The translations under genes and the position numbers were made by a program. A stretch of 64,000 nt of DNA from a bacterium (GTDB lineage Bacteria > Myxococcota_A > Bradymonadia > UBA7976 > UBA1532), in assembly GCA_030427205.1 (NCBI GenBank), contig JAUHXC010000017.1:124001-188000 (forward strand), written 5' to 3'. Each line of letters begins with the position of its first letter. Position 1 is the first letter of the stretch. Below are positions 42,701 to 49,800 of this stretch, piece after piece. The notes beneath the pieces are model-generated. The model saw nothing but the letters and a program-made list of their open reading frames with translations, was not told the DNA's origin and ran no database searches.

Positions 42701-43862
42701 GGTCTTTGGCACCAAGATCGACGGCCTGCGCGCGCTGCTCGACGCCACCGCCGCCGACGACCTCGCGCTGCTGTGCGTCTTCTCGTCGGTCTCGGGCCGC
42801 TGCGGCAATACCGGGCAGTCGGTCTACGCGCTGTCCAACGAGATCCTGGCCAAGGTCTGCCTCGATCAGCGGCGGCGCCGGCCGGGCCTGCGGGTCAAGT
42901 CGCTCGGCTGGGGCCCGTGGGCCGGCGGCATGGTGACGCCCGCGCTGGCGAAGCACTTCGCGTCGCTCGGCGTGCCGCTCATCCCGCTGGACGTCGGCGC
43001 GCGCATGATGGTCGACGAGCTGTCCGGCGCGCGGCCCGACGCGGTCGAGCTGGTGCTGGGCGGTGAGCCGCAGGCCGAGGCGCTGCGTATGGACGGCAGC
43101 GACGGGGCGCGGGTGACCCGCGAGATCCACGTCGACGACGACCTGCGCGCGCTGCTGGCGGGGCACGCGGTGGCCGGCGCGCCGGTGGTGCCGATGGCCC
43201 TGGTGGCCGAGTGGTTCGCCCGGCTCGCCCGGGCGGTGCGGCCGGGCTTCGTGGTGCGCGCGCTGCACGGCTTGCAGGTGCTCAAGGGCATCCGCCTCGA
43301 CGGCGACGCGGCGGTCGAGCGGCTGGTGGTCTCGGCCAGCGCCGGCGAGCGGGTGCAGTTGATGCTGCACGACGCCGCCGGTGTGCCGCGCTACCGGGCC
43401 GAGGCCGAGATGGGGCTGCCCGGCGTGATCGACGTCGAGCCGGCCGCCGCCCCCGACGGGCCCTGGGACCGCCCGATCTATGGCGGCGCGCTCTTCCACG
43501 AGGGGCGGTTCCAGGTCGTCGAGCGGGTCGACGGCGTCGCCGCCGGCGCGCTGGCGGCGACGCTCAACGGGGTCTGCCCCAGCTGGCCCGGCGAGTGGAC
43601 CGTCGACGTGGCCGCGCTCGACGGCGCCTTGCAGGCGGCGCTGCTGCTGACCGAGGCCGAGGCCGACGTGGCCAGCCTGCCGACCCGGGTCGAGACGGTG
43701 CGCCTCAGCGGCCACCCGCCAACCAGCGGGCCGCTGAGCTGCGTGCTGCTCTGCGGGGCGCGCAGCGCGGCCCAGGCCACCAGCCGGGCGGTCATCGGCG
43801 ATCGGGAGGGCCGCCCGGTCATGGCGCTCTCGGGCATCACCACCGTCGCCCGCCCCCGATGA
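36789..43862 (+). CDS. pfaA: PUFA synthase subunit KS-MAT-5xACP-KR-DH (PfaA; myxobacterial Pfa2)
   Basis: A 2,357-residue megasynthase. The ketosynthase (1-455) has active Cys212 (TDAACASTFSA), EAHGTGT and GHTKAAAG. The malonyl-CoA transferase (~576-890) has VFPGQGSQ and AGHSFGEVTAL. An Ala/Pro linker with a helix (HASYQEAMARSHEAFLET) leads to five tandem ACPs (~1145-1595), each with LGIDSIKRVE. The ketoreductase centres on VVSGGARGVTARCVV (~1823). The C-terminal PKS-type dehydratase (~2111-2357) has His in AGHAVAGAPVVPM and Asp in VAALDGALQAALL. Each ACP serine takes a phosphopantetheine arm; the transferase (PfaE) is not in the window. The stop overlaps the next start (ATGA). Confidence 0.96.
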   Translation: MSQTPPSPASQPIAVVGVSAFFPGSLDATGFWRDILAGRDLIDDVPPSHWLVEDYYDPDPSAPDKTYARRGGFLKHVDFDALGWGVPPNIIPATDTSQLLALILARRVLEDAAGGQFESMDRSRISVILGVTSAQELLASMVSRLQRPVWVKALRESGLPEDEVQAACDRIAAHYTPWQESSFPGLLGNVVAGRIANRLNTGGTNCVTDAACASTFSALAMGISELQLGTSDMVISGGVDTLNDIFMFMCFSKTPALSASGDCRPFSDKADGTMLGEGLGMVALKRLADAERDGDRIYAVIRGVGTSSDGRSKSVYAPVSAGQANALRRAYDRAGYGPETVELVEAHGTGTIAGDAAEFEGLRMVFDAAERSDRQWCALGSVKSQIGHTKAAAGAAGLFKAIMALHHKVLPPTIKIEQPNPKLRLEESPFALNTRARPWIRGADHPRRASVSSFGFGGSNFHVTLEEYTGATPAERLDPIEQRLVLISAADGPRVAAEARALAERCRTDADLRWLARQSQRAFDAHAAARAAVVVDGAEAARERLMALAGRIEKSPAEALRLPDGSVYATGPHAGEVAFVFPGQGSQAVDMGAELAMAFDAARAPWDRAATLGIDLHGVSFPRTGFADDQAARDAARLTATENAQPAIGCTSLSMLALLDAMGLEPARVAGHSFGEVTALYAAGVIGADDMLRIARRRGELMAAASSVPGAMLAVRADIDAVRAVAEAHPAVVVANHNGPRQVVLSGPVDAIDAVQKSLADAGLRGRRLPVSTAFHSPLVADARAPFAEFLAGVDFAAPARPVYANVTAAPHAADGVEARLAEQLVSPVRFVEMIEAMYADGVRTFVEVGPGAVLTGLIGRILGERPHRVVSLERKGRGGVESFLRAVGELSAAGLALDVEALWSRYRAPIDPATVKKARLAVPICGSNPGKPYPPPGGAADLPPPNPPRAVAKPAAPAPTPVETAPTPPRAPARPAAAVDPRPATPAPARPIATPVPARRPQAASAAPAVAVRRLAASPQGPSPDWLQAFEETQRQTARAHASYQEAMARSHEAFLETMQSGLSGLATMLGGGAPVAQAPVARHPVAPSPVAQAPIAQAPIAPAPIAPAPIAPAPVVATAPAPRPVAPRPAPAAPAAPARPAVDLKATMLAVVAEKTGYPADMLTLEMDLEGDLGIDSIKRVEILAAVREAAPGLPELDPGVLGTLATLGEIVAHMDAVLPSAPAAPAAPAAPARPAVDLKATMLAVVAEKTGYPADMLTLEMDLEGDLGIDSIKRVEILAAVREAAPGLPELDPGALGTLATLGEIVAHMDAVLPSAPAVPEPARPAVDLKATMLSVVAEKTGYPADMLTLEMDLEGDLGIDSIKRVEILAAVREAAPGLPELDPGALGTLATLGEIVAHMDAVLPSAPAGSAAPAAPAPSTADLQATMLAVVAEKTGYPADMLRLEMDLEGDLGIDSIKRVEILAAVREAAPGLPELDPGVLGTLATLGEIVAHLRAGAAPVASAPAMGLDLQRVMLDVVAEKTGYPADMLDLEMDLEGDLGIDSIKRVEILAAVQAAAPELPEIEPAELGALQTLGAIVERFRAAGAAPPAPTSATDPGATAPRGAAASEPTPPGLGRFELHPVDAPAAGFALPGLFDGDVLITPDGGGVAEALVSALTAAGVCARAVDSLPVGAERVIFLGGLRPVASIDDALAVDREAFAAARTVAQGAPALWVSVQDTGGAFGFAPMPEHRAWLGGLPAMTKTADLEWPDATTLAVDIERADRGAEQIADALAHELLRGGGEAEVGLRADGRRITLRSVAVPVERADDGFGAESVFVVSGGARGVTARCVVAWAEATAARFALLGRTPLSAEPACVAGIADDAGLKRALLSDARARGEMPTPAALGSTVRRILSGREIRATLAAIEAAGGQARYVAVDVTDGPAVAAALDGVRAEWGPITGVVHGAGVLADKRIAEKTDAQFERVFGTKIDGLRALLDATAADDLALLCVFSSVSGRCGNTGQSVYALSNEILAKVCLDQRRRRPGLRVKSLGWGPWAGGMVTPALAKHFASLGVPLIPLDVGARMMVDELSGARPDAVELVLGGEPQAEALRMDGSDGARVTREIHVDDDLRALLAGHAVAGAPVVPMALVAEWFARLARAVRPGFVVRALHGLQVLKGIRLDGDAAVERLVVSASAGERVQLMLHDAAGVPRYRAEAEMGLPGVIDVEPAAAPDGPWDRPIYGGALFHEGRFQVVERVDGVAAGALAATLNGVCPSWPGEWTVDVAALDGALQAALLLTEAEADVASLPTRVETVRLSGHPPTSGPLSCVLLCGARSAAQATSRAVIGDREGRPVMALSGITTVARPR
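40221..41560 (+). repeat. five tandem ACP-coding repeats
   Basis: Units start near 40221, 40506, 40779, 41064 and 41328 (steps 285, 273, 285, 264 bp). The first three are almost identical at DNA level over ~235 bp, including synonymous positions. The fourth is close, and the fifth (QAAAPELPEIEPAELG) is the most diverged. This suggests recent duplication or gene conversion. Confidence 0.95.
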
Positions 43863-46800
43863 GCTTCGCGCCCATCGCCATCGTCGGGCGCGGCTGCATC
43901 GTGCCCGACGCGCCCGACCCGGCCGCCTTGTGGCGCGCGGTGGCCGCCGGCCGCGACCTCATCGACCGCGCGCCGGCCGGACGCTGGCGGCTCGACCCGG
44001 CGCGGGCCCTCGTCGGCGCCGACGGCGATCGCCGCGACCGGGCGTGGCACGATCGCGGGGGCTATGTCCGCGACTTCGCCTTCGACCCCGAGGGCTTCGC
44101 GGTGCCCGCCGCGGGGCTCGCCGGCCTCGACCCGGTCTATCTGTGGACCTTGCACGCCGCCCGCCAGGCGCTGGCCGAAGCGGGCGCCGTCGGCGGGCCG
44201 CGGGTGGCGGCGGTCTTCGGCAACCTGGGCTTCCCCAGCGCCGGCTTCGCCGCGCTCGCCGAGTCCCACTGGCTGGGCGGCCCGGCCGGCGACCCGCGCA
44301 ACCGCTTCCACGGCAGCGGGCCGGCGCGCCTGCTCGAGACCGCGCTCGACATCGGCGCGGCCTTCTGCGTCGACGCCGCCTGCGCCAGCGCGCTCTACGC
44401 CATCAAGCTGGGCTGCGACCGGCTGCACGACGGCCGCGCCGATCTCGTGGTCGCCGGCGCGGTGCAGGCCGCCGACGACCTCTTCCTGCACGTGGGCTTC
44501 ACCGCGCTCGAAGCGCTGAGCCCCAGCGGCCGCAGCCGACCGTTTCACGCCGACGCCGACGGCCTCGTCCCGGCCGAAGGCGCGGCGTGCCTCGCGCTCA
44601 AGCGGCTGGCCGACGCCCGCCGCGACGGCGACCGCGTGTTGGGGGTCATCCGCGGGGTGGGCCTGAGCAACGACGGCCGCGGCAAGGGCCTGCTCGCGCC
44701 CAGCCCCGACGGTCAGGCGCGGGCCATCGCGGCGGCCTGGCGCCAGAGCGGCCTCGACCCGCGGCGCTGCGGGCTGCTCGAGTGCCACGCCACCGGCACC
44801 TCGGTCGGCGACGCCGCCGAGCTGCAGAGCAGCGCCCGGGTCTTCGCCGGACACGCGGGCCTGCCCATCGGCTCGCTCAAGTCGAACCTGGGCCACCTGA
44901 TCACCGCGGCCGGCGCGGCGGGCGTGCTCAAGGTGCTCGGCGCCTTCGAGGCCGGCGTCCGCCCGCCGACGCTGCACGTCGACCGGCCCAACCCGGCGCT
45001 GGGCGAGACCCCGTTCCGGCTGCTGACCGCCGCCGAGCCATGGCCCGCTGACGACTTGCGCGTCGCCGCGGTCTCGGCGTTCGGATTCGGCGGCAATAAC
45101 GCCCACCTCATCGTCTCGCAGGACGACCCGGGCATCGCCGAGACCGCGCCCGCGCCGGCCGACGGGTCGGTGGTCGTCGTCGCGCTGGGCGCGCGGGTCG
45201 GCGCGGCGCGCGAGCGGGCGGCGTTCACCGAGGCAGCGCTGGGCGAGCGGGCGATCGAGCCGCGGATCGACGGGGTCGACGTCGACCTGGTCGGGCTGCG
45301 CTTCCCGCCGGCCGATCTGAAGCAGGCGCTGCCGCAGCAGGTGGCGGTGCTCGCCGCCGCCCGCGAGGCCATGGGGGCGACCGCGACGCCCGCGGCGCGC
45401 ACCGGCGTCTTCGTCGGCATGGAGCCCGACGCCGAGGTCACCCGCTACGGCGCCCGCTGGCGCGCCGCCGACGACGATCGCGACCGGCTGATCCCGGCGC
45501 TGCGCGCGCCGGGGGTGGTGGGCACGATGCCCAACATGCCCGCCAACCGCCTGAGCAGTCAGCTCGACCTGCACGGGCCGGCCTTCACCGTCTCGTCGGG
45601 CGCCGGCTCGGGGCTGGTGGCCCTCGACATCGCCGCCCGCGCCCTGCGCGCCGGTGAGCTGGACGCGGCGCTGGTCGGCGCGGTCGACTTCGGCTGCGAG
45701 ACGGTGCACCGCGCGGCCTGCGCCGCGGTCGGCGCGCCCGAGCCGACGGGCGACGCGGCGGTGGTGCTGGTGCTCAAGCGCCGGGCCGACGCCGAGCGCG
45801 ACGGTGATGGGATCTACGGCGCGCTGGTCGACGGCCCGGACGGGCAGATGCTGGGCGAGTCGGACGCCGGCCGCGCGCTGGATGCGCGCCTGGGCCACGC
45901 GACCGCCGCCGCCGGGCTGGTGCACGCCGCCGCCGGGCTGGTCGGGCTGGCCCATCGGGTCGCGCCGGGCGGCGATCCGCTGATCGAGCCGACGCCCACG
46001 ATCGGCGTGCAGATCACCGGCGCCCCGCCCATGACCTTCGCCGCCGTCGAGGGGCGGGCGCCGCGGCACCGGCGTCCCCCGCGCATCCACACCTGGGCCG
46101 CCGCCGATCGCGCGGCGCTGCTCGCCGCCGTGCGCGCTGGAGAACCCGGCGGTCAGGGCCCCGCGCGGCTGGCCATCGTCGCCGACGACGCGCAATTCGC
46201 CGACCGGACGGCGCGGGCCATCGCCCACTTGCGCGACGGCGGCCCCGCCGGCCCTGGAGTGCACGTCAGAATGGCCCCTGTGGCCGGCCAGGTGGCCTGG
46301 GTGTTCGCCGGGGCCGGGGCCGCATACCGCGGCATGGGCCGCGACGTGCTGGCCGCCTTGCCCGGTCTGGGAGCCGTGGTGCGGCAGTCGAGCGCGCGGC
46401 TGCTGCCCGGTCTGGGCCGGTTCTGGGGCGCGGGCGAGGGCCCCGGCACGACGCTCGAGCAGCTCTGGGGCAGCTCGGCGCTGTGCCAGCTGCACGCCGC
46501 GCTGAGCCGCGACGTGCTCGGCCTGCGCCCCGACGCGGCGCTGGGCTATTCGTCGGGCGAGACCAACGCGCTGCTGGCGACGGGCGTCTGGCGCGACATC
46601 GACGGGCTGGTCGCCGACAGCGAGGCGTGCGGGCTCTTCGAGCGTGATCTGTCGGGTCGCTTCGAGGCGGTCGGCGGCGCCTGGGCCTGCTGGGCGGTGC
46701 GCGCGCCGCTGGAGGTCGTGCGCGACGCGCTCGCCGGGCATTCGAGCGTGCATCTGGCCATCGAGCACGGGCCGGACGACGGGGTGATCGCCGGCCGGCC

Positions 46801-49800
46801 CGAGGCCTGCGCCGCGGTTGTCGAGCGCCTGGGCCCCAACCGCTGTCGGCAGCTCGACTACACCGTCGCGGTGCACGTGCCCGAGCTGGCGGCGGTGCGC
46901 GATCGCTGGCTCGATCTGCACCGCCGGCCGACCCACCCCACGCCGGTGCGGATCTACGGCAACGCGCACCACGGGGCCTACACCCCCGGCAGCGAGGCCT
47001 GCGCGCGGGCGATCCTCGAGCAGGCCGACCGCCCGCTGGTGCTGCCGCCGACCATCGAGGCCGCCTGGGCCGACGGGGTGCGTATCTTCGTCGAGCACGG
47101 CCCGCAGTCGCACTGCACCCGCTGGATCCGCCGGATCATCGGCGAGCGCGACGGCCTGGCGGTGGCCTACGACCAGCGCGGTCGAGGCGTCGAGGCCACT
47201 TTGGACGCCGTCGCCGCGCTGTGGAGCGCGGGCGTCGACGTCGATCTCCAGCGGCTCGACGCGGCGCTGGGCCGCGCGCCCGAGGCGCCGCCCACGCGGT
47301 CGATGACGCTGCCCGGCCATTGGCCCGCCGTCGCGCCGCCGACGAGCGAGCCGCCTCTGCCCGCCGCCTCCCGACCCGCGCAGGCCGCCCCTGCGCCGGA
47401 GAGTACGATGACCGTCGAAGTGATGGCCCCGGCCCCCTCGCTGCCGCCCAGTCTGATGGCGTCGGCGGCGTTGGCTGCGCCGCCGAGCCCGAGTCCGACC
47501 GCGCCGTCGAGCCCCAGCGCCGCGCCGCCCGAGCCCGCTGCGCCGGCGGCCGAGCCCACTGCGCCGGCGGCCGAGGCCAACCCCGTCGTCGCCGCCTGGC
47601 GCCGGCAGATCGAGCAGCTGGCGCACGCCCACGAGGCCTTCCTCGCCCGGCAGCAGGACGTGCACGGGCGCTTCCTGGCCCAGCGGGCCGACGCCACGCG
47701 GGTTTTGCTGTCGGCGGTGTCCGACGCCGGGCTCACCGGCGACGTGGCCGAATACGCGCCTGCTTCGGCCGCGCCGGCGGTCGTCCCGACGCCGCCGCCT
47801 GCCGTGGCGCCCGCCCCGACGCCTTCTACACTCGCTCCCGTCGCGGCGCCGGCCAGCCCCGAGCGGCCCGCCGCGCCCCCGCGCACGCCCGCGCCACCCA
47901 AGGCGCCCGCGCCGGCCGTCGAGACCCGCGCGCCGGTGGGCCCGACGTTCGACCGCGACGCCCTGATCGTGCACGCCGGCGGGCGCATCAGCCGCCTCTT
48001 CGGCCCCGCGTTCGCCGCCCAGGATGCCCGCGCGCGCCAAGTGCGCATGCCGCTGCCGCCGCTGCTGCTCGCCGATCGGGTCGTCGGCATCGACGCCGAG
48101 CCGGCCTCCATGGGCACCGGCACCATCTGGACCGAGACCGACGTCACCCGCGACGCGTGGTATCTGCACCAGGGGCACATGCCGCCGGGCGTGCTCATCG
48201 AGTCGGGTCAGGCCGACCTGATGCTCATCTCGTACCTCGGCGTCGACCTGAACGTGCCCGCCGACCGGGTCTATCGGCTGCTGGGCTGCACGCTGCGCTA
48301 CCACGGCGACCTGCCGCGCTTCGACGAGACGCTGCGCTTCGACATCCACATCGACGGCCACGCGGCCCACGGTGACGTGCGGCTCTTCTTCTTCCACTAC
48401 GACTGCCAGAACGGCGACCGCCCGCAGCTCTCGGTGCGCGACGGGCAGGCGGGCTTCTTCACCGACGCCGAGCTCGCCGAGTCGGCCGGCTGCCTGTGGA
48501 CGCCCGCCGAGCAGGAGATCGTCGCGAAGCCGCGGCTCGACCGGCCGACGGTGCGCTGCACCCGCACGGCTTTCGACGCCGAGCAGGTGGCCGCCTTCGC
48601 CGCGGGCGAGACCCACGCCTGCTTCGGCCCGGGCTTCGAGAAGGCCCGGTCCCATGTGCGCAGCCCGCGCATCCAGGGCGGCCGCATGCAGCTCTTCGAC
48701 CGGGTCACCGACCTCGCGATCGAGGGCGGCCCGTGGGGCCGGGGCTATCTGCGGGCCGAGATGACGGTCACCCCCGACCGCTGGTTTTTCGACGGCCACT
48801 TCCATAACGACCCCTGCATGCCCGGCACCCTGATGTTCGAGGGCTGCACCCAGGCGATGGCCTTCTACATCGCCGCGCTGGGCTACACCCTCGACCGCGA
48901 CGGCTGGCGCTTCCGCCCGGTGCCCGAGCTGGACTACGCGCTGCAGTGCCGCGGGCAGGTCACCCCCGAGAGCCGGCTGCTGGTGACCGAGGTCTTCGTC
49001 GAAGAGGTGGTCGACGGCCCGCACCCGACGCTCTACGCCGACCTGCTGTGCACCGTCGACGGGCTCAAGGCCTTCCACGCGCGCCGCGTGGCCATCGAGC
49101 TGGTGCCCGCCTGGCCGCTCGACGCGCGCCCCGAGCTGCTGGAGATCCCCGAGCATCCGGGGCCCATCGCCGAGGTCGACGGCTTCCGCTTCGACTACGC
49201 CTCGCTGCTGGCCTGCGCCTGGGGCCGCCCGAGCGACGCCTTCGGGCCGATGTACGCCCGCTTCGACGGCCCGCAGCGGGTCGCCCGCCTGCCCGGCCCG
49301 CCGTATCACTTCCTCAGCCGGGTGGCCCGGGTGAAGGGCGAGATCGGCGTGATGCAGGCCGGCGCCGAGGTCGAGGTGCACTACGACGTGCCCGAGTCGG
49401 CCTGGTACTTCGAGAACAGCGGCGGGGTGATGCCCTACGCGGTGCTGCTCGAAGCGGTGCTGCAGCCGTGCGGCTGGCTGGCCTCGTACGTGGGCTCGGC
49501 GCTCACCGTCGACGGCGAGCTGGGCTTCCGCAACCTCGACGGCAAGGGCGTCGTGCACCGCGAGATCGGGCCCGGCGCGGGCACGCTGGTGACCCGGGTA
49601 AAGCTGGAGAGCGTCTCGGCGACCGGCGGCATGATCATCGAGTCGTTCACCGTCGACTGCACGCTCGACGGCGCGCCGGTCTATACGCTCGAGACCGTCT
49701 TCGGCTTCTTCCCGCCCGCCGCGCTGGCCAATCAGGCCGGGCTCGCGGTGAGCGCCGAAGCGCGGGCCTTCTTCGACCGGCCGGTGAGCCGCGCGCGAGA

